This document shows positions 17,650 to 25,799 of a stretch of DNA of 33,150 nucleotides, piece after piece. Position numbers and translations under genes: made by a program. The notes under the pieces are model-generated. The model made no database searches. It had not been told where the DNA came from and was given only the letters and a program-made list of their open reading frames with translations. Position 1 is the first letter of the stretch. Each line of letters opens with the position of its first letter. The DNA is taken from positions 1 to 33,150 of the forward strand of contig JAJFKZ010000073.1 of the NCBI GenBank assembly GCA_021772955.1, given 5' to 3'. Origin of the DNA: Gammaproteobacteria bacterium (lineage in GTDB: Bacteria; Pseudomonadota; Gammaproteobacteria; Xanthomonadales; Wenzhouxiangellaceae).

Positions 17650-20373
17650 TCAGTGCCTGATAAGCTTTTCAGCGGCTGTGATCGCTTGCTCAAAGCGCTG
17701 TTTCAGCTTGACGTGATCTGCTGGCAGCATTGGCATGCTAGCATACCAGCGCTCGCGAATCAGGCGCAGTTGCTGGTCAGGCGATTGCTGCTCCTTGTCG
17801 CGCAGATGCTGGCTGAGGCGGTTGACCTGGTATTCCATGCGCGTTTGTCGATCTGCTGCCGGGGACGGCAGTCCGGCCATGAACTCTGCCGCTATACAGG
17901 CCATGCGAGCCTGTTCGCTCTGGGCTTGCAGATGTGTCTGCAACTCCGCTGGGCTCATCGCCAGCAGTTGTTCGTCCAGGTCAGCTTGTTGTTGTGTGGC
18001 GGACTGCAAAAAAGTCTCGATGGCTTGTTGCCGTTGCAGCGCGCTGGTGGCGCTGGCTTGCCAGTATTGATTTTCGCGCTGCTGCAGGGCCTGTTGCAGG
18101 CGTGATTCAAACTGGTCGGAGAGTTGCCGCAGCTGCTGTTGCAAGCGACGCTCTGGTTTAGCTAGTTGACGGAATTGCTGTTGCAGTTCTTCAAACTGAC
18201 CACGCAGCGTGGGCAGTTGCGAATCAGGCTCGCTCAGCAGCGTGGTCAAGGCGGTGACGATCGTCTCTTGTTGCTGCAATTGTTCCTGAATGTCGGCCTG
18301 CTGCTGCTGGCGTTGCTGGTCTTGTTCGGCGAACAAGGGATCCAGCGGGGCACGAAAGGCTTCCCACAGCGTTTGTTCCAGCTTGCGCGGCAATACTCCC
18401 AATTGCTGCCATTGACGCTGCAGTTGCTTGGCTTCATTCACAGCGCTGTGGTGGTCCGTATTGTGCGCAAGCTGTTCGGCCAGTCGGATCAAGCGGCGTT
18501 TGTCGTTTTCAATGTCAGCTGACAACTGCTTGATGCGTTCGGCAAGCTGATTCTGGCGCTGGCGCAGTCCGGCAATGATGTCCTTGCGTTGCTCGCCGGC
18601 GACGTTACCCACATCCTGAAAAGCGGCACTGATTTTGCGTTTTTGCTGCAGTAAAGCGGTGCTTTTGACTTGACTGTCGGCCAACAGCTCATCGGTGGCC
18701 TGAAACAGCTCGAGAATAATGGTTGCGCGCTCTTGACGCAGCGTATTACGGTTTTTAAGAAACGGTTTGGCGCTGCGCATGAGCATTGCGCAAACGCCGT
18801 GAAATTGTCGATTCAGCGCATGGTCCTTGCCCAGCGGTCGCAGGCCAGCCTGGATTTCGCTGGTTTCCAGCAATTGCCAACTGTGTTTGCTGTCCTTGAC
18901 CAGGTTAAGTAGGGCATCCATGCTGAGCTCATTGTCCTTGGCTTCGCGCAGCGTTTTCAACAAGCCGCGGCGCTGCTGGTTGTCCGACCAGCGTTGCCAT
19001 TTGCGTAATTCGTCCAGGGCGGTCTGCAGCTGCCTCAGACTGGCTGCATGCTGACTGTTGAATTGTTGCTGTTGTGGCCCCGCTAGCTGCTCGATCTGTT
19101 GCTGCAGCTGCGCATTCAGACCGCAGGCCAGCAGCAGTTTGCCGTCACTGGCAAGCTCCAGTGCCTGCTCCAGGGTCAGCTGCAACTGTTGCAGGGATGC
19201 GTGTTTGGTTTCGGCTTTGGCTTGCAGCCTTTGTTGTTCAGCAGCTATGCGATTGACCAGCTGATCCTGCAGCTGCTGGTCGGCGCGGCTGATAGCATTC
19301 AGTTTCTGCCATTGCGCCCGCCACTGCTCACGCCAGGGTTGCAAGTGTTGCTGCAATTGCTGCTCATGCTTGCAACGGCGTGCCAGTAGCGCATCCAGTT
19401 GTGCTGCCAAACGTTGCAGTGAGACTTGCGGCTGGTCGGGTGTTGCTGCACCCGTCGGGTCGTTGTTGGCAGCGGCTGCCGAGTCGGTCTGTGCGCTGCT
19501 GTCATCGCTGTCCTGTGCGGGTGCTTTGGGCGGCGCTGTTGCTGCCTGCTGCAGTATGCTGATGGCGGCTTGCCAGCGTGTCTGCAGTGATTGCGCGGCG
19601 GCAGATTCAGTGCCAAGTTGAATGGCCTCCCAACGCTTGTGCGCCTGCCCCAGCGCATCTTGCAACGACATGGTTGCAGCCGGGGATTGTTTGCCATGCA
19701 GCAGGCTTTCGAACTCGGCCAGCAGCTGCTGTGCCTGCTGCAGTTTGGCCTGCTCGGCAGTTGGCGCGCTCGGTTGCAGCTCAGTCAGCCGCTGCAGATA
19801 GGCTTGATACAACACCTTGTTATGCTTGCGCAGCTGCTTGCTGATGCGTTCCAGGGTTGAGGTCTGATCGATACTGGCGAGAATCAGGCTGCGCAGCTGC
19901 GGGTCTTGCTCCTGGCAGTACAAATCGCCCAGCAGCCCCTGCTTGCTGACGCAGTTCAGTGCCAGTTTGCGGACCGCGGCACAGTGTGCCTGCTTGGCCA
20001 GGGTCTCGATTTGTTGCTGCGCCCAGCTGTTGGCCTTGCCCTGCCATTGCTGCAGTTCGGTCAGCAGGGTGGTTAGTTGCTGCAGCTGCTCAGCGCTCGC
20101 TGCAGTCAACGCGGCGTTGTGTTCGAGCAGCCGGGTGATGATCAACTGACGATTATCAGGGTCGGTTTCGCTGGCCAGGCAGGCCAGAAACGTCTGGCTT
20201 TGCTGACAGCGCTTGAGTGCCGCCAGTCGCACGCTGGTATCCGGATCGCTCGCGGCGATTTGCGGCAGAGCCTGCAGCAGGCCATCGTCATGAGAACAAG
20301 CCACCGCCTCGACACGAATGGCAGCGTCGCTGTGTTGCCATTTCGGTGCAAACCAGTTACTTGCCTTGATCAT
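17650..20373 (-). CDS. DUF349 domain-containing protein (long Gln/Leu-rich helical protein)
   Basis: Repeated W-x(n)-F/L-style DUF349 helices (LQRQWQQLGVLPRKLEQTLWEAFRAPLDPLFAEQ). N-terminal HEAT-like segment. Start at ATG 20373 (MIKASNWFAPKWQHSD). Confidence 0.82.
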   Translation of the reverse strand: MIKASNWFAPKWQHSDAAIRVEAVACSHDDGLLQALPQIAASDPDTSVRLAALKRCQQSQTFLACLASETDPDNRQLIITRLLEHNAALTAASAEQLQQLTTLLTELQQWQGKANSWAQQQIETLAKQAHCAAVRKLALNCVSKQGLLGDLYCQEQDPQLRSLILASIDQTSTLERISKQLRKHNKVLYQAYLQRLTELQPSAPTAEQAKLQQAQQLLAEFESLLHGKQSPAATMSLQDALGQAHKRWEAIQLGTESAAAQSLQTRWQAAISILQQAATAPPKAPAQDSDDSSAQTDSAAAANNDPTGAATPDQPQVSLQRLAAQLDALLARRCKHEQQLQQHLQPWREQWRAQWQKLNAISRADQQLQDQLVNRIAAEQQRLQAKAETKHASLQQLQLTLEQALELASDGKLLLACGLNAQLQQQIEQLAGPQQQQFNSQHAASLRQLQTALDELRKWQRWSDNQQRRGLLKTLREAKDNELSMDALLNLVKDSKHSWQLLETSEIQAGLRPLGKDHALNRQFHGVCAMLMRSAKPFLKNRNTLRQERATIILELFQATDELLADSQVKSTALLQQKRKISAAFQDVGNVAGEQRKDIIAGLRQRQNQLAERIKQLSADIENDKRRLIRLAEQLAHNTDHHSAVNEAKQLQRQWQQLGVLPRKLEQTLWEAFRAPLDPLFAEQDQQRQQQQADIQEQLQQQETIVTALTTLLSEPDSQLPTLRGQFEELQQQFRQLAKPERRLQQQLRQLSDQFESRLQQALQQRENQYWQASATSALQRQQAIETFLQSATQQQADLDEQLLAMSPAELQTHLQAQSEQARMACIAAEFMAGLPSPAADRQTRMEYQVNRLSQHLRDKEQQSPDQQLRLIRERWYASMPMLPADHVKLKQRFEQAITAAEKLIRH

Positions 20374-21382
20374 ACTTATCCTGCTTAGCTGTGGGTGTAT
20401 TGGGGGTTGCCGGAAAGTATACACATTGCAGGTCCCGGGCCAGCATTATCGGGCCTTGATAGTGTTGTCGAATCGCGTTCATCTGGGTTTTCTCATCGCG
20501 CACTGCCCGCTGCATGATATGCGACAGCAACAGTCGCTTGGTCTGCATTGCTGCGGCCTTGCGGCCCAGTTCGGATGGTCGGGCATGCAAGCGTGCAGCG
20601 TTGGAGCCGGCGGATTCGGGGATCGCCAGGTGCAAGATGGCCAGATCACTGCGCGCGGCCAAGGCCACGAATGCGCTGTTATTGGCGTTCATGTCACCGG
20701 GTATGGCGATCTTGCGACCAGCAGCCTCGATTACATAGCCGACCGCCGGAACAATGCCATGTTCTACGCCGACGGCGTGAATGCGGATGTCATCGTCAGC
20801 AAAGATCAGGCTAGCGTCGGCCTGACGATCGATTTCATGCACGTTGATCCTGAACATGCCCTTACTGCCGTCAGCTATGCCGTCCAGATAGCGGTGGCTG
20901 GCGTCGGCAGCAATAAACGTGCCGTTGATGTAGTCTTGAATACCCGGAAAACGTGCGCTGCCACTGGGCCCAAACAGTTCCAGCGGCTTGCTGCGGCTGG
21001 AAAAATAGCTGCTCTTGACCAGCCCCGGCAAGGCACCGATGTGATCGACGTGCGTGTGCGTAATCAACAGTGCCTGCAGATCATTCAGGTTGGCCTTGCT
21101 TTGCGCGTAGCGCAGCAGACTACTGCTACCAATGTCGATCATGATTCTGGCCTGACCGTGCAACCACAGTAAATAACTGCTCGATGCCCGGTCGTCATCG
21201 GCGATGGGGCCTCCGGAACCCAACACTTGCAGCGCCAATTCATGTGCCTTGCAGCTGGCTGGGGCTGCATGCGTGGTCGGTGGCGTTGGACTTGCGGTCA
21301 CGACTGCGCTGCAGCAGAGAAGGCTCACTGCCAGCAGTAGCATAACCTGCCTGCGCAACAGCTGATTTGGTGATCGGTGCAT
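20357..21382 (-). CDS. MBL-fold metallo-hydrolase, exported
   Basis: HTHVDHIGALPGL zinc motif; signal peptide (MLLLAVSLLCCSAVVTASP); ILHLAIPE / RLLLSHIMQRA C-terminal motifs. Confidence 0.87.
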   Translation of the reverse strand: MHRSPNQLLRRQVMLLLAVSLLCCSAVVTASPTPPTTHAAPASCKAHELALQVLGSGGPIADDDRASSSYLLWLHGQARIMIDIGSSSLLRYAQSKANLNDLQALLITHTHVDHIGALPGLVKSSYFSSRSKPLELFGPSGSARFPGIQDYINGTFIAADASHRYLDGIADGSKGMFRINVHEIDRQADASLIFADDDIRIHAVGVEHGIVPAVGYVIEAAGRKIAIPGDMNANNSAFVALAARSDLAILHLAIPESAGSNAARLHARPSELGRKAAAMQTKRLLLSHIMQRAVRDEKTQMNAIRQHYQGPIMLARDLQCVYFPATPNTPTAKQDKYDQGK

Positions 21383-22434
21383 CAGGCGGCGATCGACAAT
21401 GCTGGCCCCGCTGGAGGCTGGTAAAAATCTGAGTGCCGCGTATTGGCGTGATCGTTCGCGCGCTGCAGCAACAGGTGTTCCAGTAGCCGCAATTGTACTT
21501 CGGGCTGTTCGACGCGCAGTAATTGCGCCAGCGCTGCGGTGTCGCCGGGCAAGGTCCGCAAATACCAGCCGATGTGTTTACGGGCCACGCGCAAGCCCTG
21601 TGCGCAGCCATAGAAAGCATGCAGATTCTGTACGTGTTGCAGCAGTACCTGACAGCGTTGATCGGCGCTGGGGGGTTGCGGCAAGCGGCCGTGCTGCAGG
21701 TATTGATCCACAGCAGCATACAGCCAGGGGTTGCCCTGGCCGGCGCGACCGATCATCACCGCAGCTGCGCCAGTGTGCTGCAGTACCTCACTGGCCTGTT
21801 GCGCCGAGAGAATGTCGCCATTGGCAATAACCGGAATGGAGACGGTTTCAACCACTTCGCGGATGGCACCGTAATTGACACTGCCGGTGTATTTTTGGGC
21901 GCGGGTGCGGCCATGCACCGTCAGCATATCGATGCCGCTGAGTTCAGCCAGTCGGGCAATGCGTACGGCGTTTTGGTTTTCGACGTCACTGCCAAGCCGG
22001 ATTTTCAGCGTCACCGGTACCGTCACCGCCTTGCGTACTGCCTGCAGAATGCGCGCAACCAACGGTTCGTCTGCCAGCAGTGCAGAACCGGCCTGCCTGG
22101 CGCAGACTTTTTTTGCCGGACAGCCCATGTTGATGTCGATGATCTCGGCGCCGTGGCGAACATTGAACATCGCCGCTGTGGCCAGATAATCAGGCACAGC
22201 ACCGGCGATCTGTACTACCACCGGTGCGGGTTCATTGTCGTGCTGGCGACGCAACACGCTCTTGCGCGTATGCTGCAAGGCGGGATTGGCGGCACTCATC
22301 TCGGCCACCGCATAGACTGCGCCCAACTGTTTGCATAGTTGCCGAAAAGGCAGGTCTGTGACCCCGGCCATCGGCGCCACCAGGCAACGTGTCGGGATAA
22401 AACGATCCGCCAGGTGAAAGCCGAAGTCGGTCAT
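21382..22434 (-). CDS. dusB: tRNA-dihydrouridine synthase, DusB-type
   Basis: APMAGVTDLPFRQLC, IDINMGCPAKKVCARQAGSALL, VTLKIRLGSD, VHGRTRAQKYTGSVNY, VIANGDI. ATG 22434 overlaps the stop of the upstream gene. Confidence 0.9.
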   Translation of the reverse strand: MTDFGFHLADRFIPTRCLVAPMAGVTDLPFRQLCKQLGAVYAVAEMSAANPALQHTRKSVLRRQHDNEPAPVVVQIAGAVPDYLATAAMFNVRHGAEIIDINMGCPAKKVCARQAGSALLADEPLVARILQAVRKAVTVPVTLKIRLGSDVENQNAVRIARLAELSGIDMLTVHGRTRAQKYTGSVNYGAIREVVETVSIPVIANGDILSAQQASEVLQHTGAAAVMIGRAGQGNPWLYAAVDQYLQHGRLPQPPSADQRCQVLLQHVQNLHAFYGCAQGLRVARKHIGWYLRTLPGDTAALAQLLRVEQPEVQLRLLEHLLLQRANDHANTRHSDFYQPPAGPALSIAA

Positions 22435-23723
22435 GACAACAGCTGGTCCAGAATCGAGAAGCCAGCCACCCAGGCCCCCAGCGAAGAGCCGAGATTGGTC
22501 AGCAGAAACACCAGCAGGGTTCTGGATACGCGATTGCGCCACCAGCCGCGCCAGCCGGTTACGTCACTGCGCAACGATTCAAAATCGGCCACTTTGGGTT
22601 TGCGCAGCCAGGCTTCCACGCTGGCCGAAACCATGCCGGCGGCCACCGTCGGATTCAGTGAGGTCAGTGGTGAGGCAATCAGTGCGCTCAGGATGGTCAA
22701 TGGATGACCACCGGCAATGGCGGCACCCAGTGCGGCGAACACAGCGTTGAAGATCACCCAGGTGCTGAGCAGATTGAAGCCAAGCTCCGGACTGCGGCTG
22801 AAGCCGATGGCAAAGCCGGCAAAGATCACCACAGCCAGAATCCATGGAATCAGTTTCGGCCATCGCGATGGCGGCGGCAGGCTTTCCAGACTGGCCAGCG
22901 TCTGCTCTGGCGTTGCATCTGTTTGCTGCAGGTATTGATCCAGGCCCTGCATATGCCCGGCACCGATCACCACCAGCGTATGTTGCGGCTGCCCGCTTGC
23001 TGATGCGACTGCTGCCGAGGCGTCAGTTTGATCGGTCTTGAGCGTGGCAACGCTGACCTTGCCGGCTTGCAACGCAGCGGCCATGTAACGATCGCGCTCA
23101 TCGATCAGGGTCTGAAACAGGGTCGGTGACTGTTGCGCGAATTCGGCAAAGGCGCTTTCCAGCAGATCGCCTTGTTTGAGCTGTTCAATGTCTTCTTCGC
23201 TGATGGTTTCGCGGCTGAATACGCTGGTGGCCAGACCGCCGAACAAACTGAATTTGGACCAGAACCCCATACTGCGCCAGACGCGCTTCAACGTCACGCC
23301 CAGATCCCGGTCGATCAGCAGAATCGGCAACTGCTGTTCATCGGCGCTGGCGATGGCGGCGCGCATTTCAGCGCCCGGCTCGATGCCAAACTGATCCGCC
23401 AGGCGTTGCTGGTACGCCGACAGCACCAGATTGGCCAGCATCAGACCGGCTCGACCCTCGCGTATCAGTTTGAACAGATCCTGTGAGCGCCAGTGATCCT
23501 TGTTACTGAGCATGCCGTAGCGCGCCGGGCACAATTCGATCGCGACCTGATCAAACACCCCGGTCGCCAACAGTGCGGTCACGGTTTCGGCGCTGTTTCT
23601 GGACACGTGAGCGGTGCCGAGAATGGTGATGTCGTGATCGTTCAGCGACAGCGTTTTATGCGGCTGGTCGCGCAGTATCTCCTGCAGGCGATCTTCCGCG
23701 GCGTGCGGCTGCGGCTGGGTCAT
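22431..23723 (-). CDS. TraB/PrgY family membrane protein
   Basis: ITILGTAHVSRNSAETV, VAIELCPARYGML, GAGHMQGLDQYL; C-terminal transmembrane segments. Start ATG 23723. Confidence 0.88.
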   Translation of the reverse strand: MTQPQPHAAEDRLQEILRDQPHKTLSLNDHDITILGTAHVSRNSAETVTALLATGVFDQVAIELCPARYGMLSNKDHWRSQDLFKLIREGRAGLMLANLVLSAYQQRLADQFGIEPGAEMRAAIASADEQQLPILLIDRDLGVTLKRVWRSMGFWSKFSLFGGLATSVFSRETISEEDIEQLKQGDLLESAFAEFAQQSPTLFQTLIDERDRYMAAALQAGKVSVATLKTDQTDASAAVASASGQPQHTLVVIGAGHMQGLDQYLQQTDATPEQTLASLESLPPPSRWPKLIPWILAVVIFAGFAIGFSRSPELGFNLLSTWVIFNAVFAALGAAIAGGHPLTILSALIASPLTSLNPTVAAGMVSASVEAWLRKPKVADFESLRSDVTGWRGWWRNRVSRTLLVFLLTNLGSSLGAWVAGFSILDQLLS

Positions 23724-23826
23724 GTATTTTGCTCCGTTGAATCGATTTGGATGACAATCAGGTAAGCGCCAGGTGCGCCCGGCGGTCACACCGGGCAGCT
23801 GTAGCTAGAAATTCTGCTGGTGATTT

Positions 23827-24132
23827 TTAGCCGTTGTTGCTAGCCACCGCCTGCTGTTGATGCAAAACGGTAGAGATGACGCGGTCGTACTCGAAGTAGA
23901 CACTGTAGTCGTCGAATCGCCAGCGCGTGATGGGTGGCTCACCCACGGGGCTGTATTGCTGCACTGGTTCGCCCCAGTTTTGCAGCACCTGGGCCTTGCT
24001 GATGCCGTTTCCTGGCAGGTGCATGGTGCTGGCGAGTTCCACATCCTCAATCAATAACACATCGGCCTGTGCCGTGAAGCCGCATACCAGGCAGGTCAGC
24101 ATTACCCAGGCAAGTATCAGTCGTTTGTTCAT
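23827..24132 (-). CDS. Small exported hypothetical protein (101 aa)
   Basis: Signal peptide MNKRLILAWVMLTCLVCGFTAQA; mature region VLQNWGEPVQQYSPVGEPPITRWRFDDYSVYFEYDRVISTVL. Confidence 0.75.
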   Translation of the reverse strand: MNKRLILAWVMLTCLVCGFTAQADVLLIEDVELASTMHLPGNGISKAQVLQNWGEPVQQYSPVGEPPITRWRFDDYSVYFEYDRVISTVLHQQQAVASNNG

Positions 24133-24136
24133 AGTG

Positions 24137-24387
24137 CTAGTCCGTCTATTTTATGAGGGGGTTGAGATGCAGGCTCAATCTGGCTATGCAGTTCGTTCGA
24201 TCTCTCGCAGAAGCATGGTTGTGGCCATGTTTCAAGGGAGCTCGGGCGAAACAGGACGCCAGCTTGGGTCTGCGCTCGAACAGAACCTAGTGTGCTGCTC
24301 TACTGTAGTCTATTTTCGCTCATATCATATTGATTCAAATGATAATAGTTAACTTAACGGTTTGTCTTCACGAAATGCGTGGACTGG
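24137..24387. mobile_element. MITE-like element, family A, degenerate 251-bp copy
   Basis: Starts ctagtccgtctattttatgaggg and ends cttcacgaaatgcgtggactgg (degenerate inverted ends, about 16 of 23). Internal agaagcatggttgtggccatgtttcaaggg matches agaagcatagccgtagctatggttcaaggg of the 32226 copy. Confidence 0.65.
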
Positions 24388-24458
24388 TCCAGTGTGCTGA
24401 TTTAAAACGATAATTCCATCATACCAGAAAAGTGCATACGATCATCAGCACAATGCAT

Positions 24459-24486
24459 AAAAAAGGCCGCCAGTTGGCGGCCTGAA
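24459..24486 (-). terminator. Rho-independent terminator of the Bax-inhibitor-1 family gene
   Basis: On the minus strand: TTCAGGCCGCCAACTGGCGGCCTTTTTTA, a GGCCGCC/GGCGGCC stem followed by a T run, about 40 bp after the stop. Confidence 0.85.
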
Positions 24487-24523
24487 TCGAATGTCGGAGC
24501 GTTCAGCATCGTGACAATGGGTA

Positions 24524-25216
24524 TCAATCTTCGCCGCCGAACACGCCCAGCAGATGCAGCATGCTGGTGAACAGATTGTAGAGTGATACGAACAGGGTTA
24601 TCGTCGCCATGATGTAATTGGTTTCACCGCCTTGAATGATCTGCTGGGTCTGGTACAGGATCAGGCCGGCCATGAGCAGGATGAACATGCTGGATACAGC
24701 CAGTGACAGGGCCGGCATTTGAAAGAAATAGGCACCCAGCCCAGCCACAAATGCCACCAGAATGCCAATCATCAGGCCCTTGCCCATCCAGCTGAAATCG
24801 CGTTTGCTGACCAGCGCGACCCCGGACATGCTGAAAAACACGATGCCAGTGCCACCCAGCGCCATCATCACCAATTCGTTGCCATTGCTGAACGAATTGA
24901 CATAAGCGTTCACGATGGGCCCCATGGTGACCCCCATGAATCCGGTCAGAGCAAATATTGATGCGATGCCCCAGACGCTGTTACGCAGCTTGGTGGTCAA
25001 AAACAGCAATCCGAAGTAGCCAACCAGGGTGATCATCACACCCGGATACGGCCAGTTGGCGGCAGCAGCAACCCATGCCATGGCAGCGCTGAACAACAGC
25101 GTCATGGACAGCAGCATGTAGGTGTTGCGCAGCACCTTGTTGCCGGCTTCGGTTCTGAGACCAGTCTGTTGCGCCGCGCTAGTATAGGTTTGCATGGCTG
25201 GTTTGTTGGTGTTCAT
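24524..25216 (-). CDS. Bax inhibitor-1 / YccA family membrane protein
   Basis: Seven-TM pattern with NTYMLLSMTLLFSAAMAWVA, FALTGFMGVTMGPIVNAY, FVSLYNLFTSMLHLLGVFGGED. Confidence 0.92.
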   Translation of the reverse strand: MNTNKPAMQTYTSAAQQTGLRTEAGNKVLRNTYMLLSMTLLFSAAMAWVAAAANWPYPGVMITLVGYFGLLFLTTKLRNSVWGIASIFALTGFMGVTMGPIVNAYVNSFSNGNELVMMALGGTGIVFFSMSGVALVSKRDFSWMGKGLMIGILVAFVAGLGAYFFQMPALSLAVSSMFILLMAGLILYQTQQIIQGGETNYIMATITLFVSLYNLFTSMLHLLGVFGGED

Positions 25217-25432
25217 CCGTCTTTACCTCGTTTGCCTGATGAAAATATCGCTGGGAATGGAACCAGTCTATAGGATCTGTGCATTGGATGTGCAATGGAT
25301 GGAACAGTTCCCATGACCATACTGGTGTGGACCATTGGACCATGACACCAGCTTTTGCGTCGATCACCTGGGCCAGTTTGCCATACTGAATTAAGCCATA
25401 CTGAATTAACCAGGGGGAGGGGGTTGTTTAAG

Positions 25433-25523
25433 TGGCGGAGAGGGAGGGATTCGAACCCCCGGAAGGCTACAAACCTTCAACGGTTTTCAAGACCGCCGCA
25501 TTAAACCGCTCTGCCACCTCTCC
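25433..25523 (-). tRNA. tRNA-Ser (anticodon TGA)
   Basis: Minus strand GGAGAGGTGGCAGAGCGGTTTAATGCGGCGGTCTTGAAAACCGTTGAAGGTTTGTAGCCTTCCGGGGGTTCGAATCCCTCCCTCTCCGCCA. Acceptor stem GGAGAGG/CCTCTCC, long variable arm, encoded CCA. Confidence 0.97.
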
Positions 25524-25601
25524 GCGAAACTGCATTGTATCTGATCTTCCGATCGCTTCACCATGCCGTTGAGGCATGTTGAACCGATTTTCAACGGTTT
25601 T

Positions 25602-25751
25602 GACTCGCGACGTCCTGTCGCTCGCCCTACGGGCACCCCTTTTGGGTGTCCAGCTCGGCGGTCCTGCCGAACTGAAGACTCGCGACGTCCTGTCGCTCGC
25701 CCTACGGGCACCCCTTTTGGGTGTCCAGCTCGGCAATCCTGCCGAACTGCG
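25602..25751. repeat. Two tandem 75-bp hairpin-rich units
   Basis: Unit 25602-25676 and unit 25677-25751, differing at 4 positions (gg/aa and aa/cg). Each contains several short palindromes (gcgacgtcctgtcgc, gccctacgggc, cacccttttgggtg, ctcggc..tcctgccgaa). Confidence 0.93.
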
Positions 25752-25799
25752 CAAGACCGCCGCATTAAACCGCTCTGCCACCTCTCCGCGAAACTGCAT
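25752..25799 (-). pseudogene. Partial duplicate of tRNA-Ser(TGA): 5' leader plus 5' half to the anticodon
   Basis: 48 bp identical to 25488-25535 (caagaccgccgcattaaaccgctctgccacctctccgcgaaactgcat). The next 12 tRNA bases (ttcaacggtttt, 25476-25487) recur at 25590-25601 on the other side of the tandem repeat. Confidence 0.9.

Noticed and set aside
17650-20373. Long plus-strand ORFs opposite the DUF349 gene (Cys/Leu-rich)
   Set aside because: Complement of Gln/Ala codon runs (CAG/GCA); no domain content.
25433-25523. tRNA-Ser as attachment site of a genomic island or prophage
   Set aside because: No integrase, phage gene or 3'-end tRNA duplication is nearby; the duplicated part is the 5' half.
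25602-25751. CRISPR array
   Set aside because: The two units are directly adjacent with no spacers and no cas genes are in the window.
25602-25751. Self-splicing intron in tRNA-Ser
   Set aside because: The insert is only 150 bp of two tandem repeats, lacks recognisable group I core elements, and the interrupted copy lacks the 3' half; an intact tRNA-Ser is present next to it.
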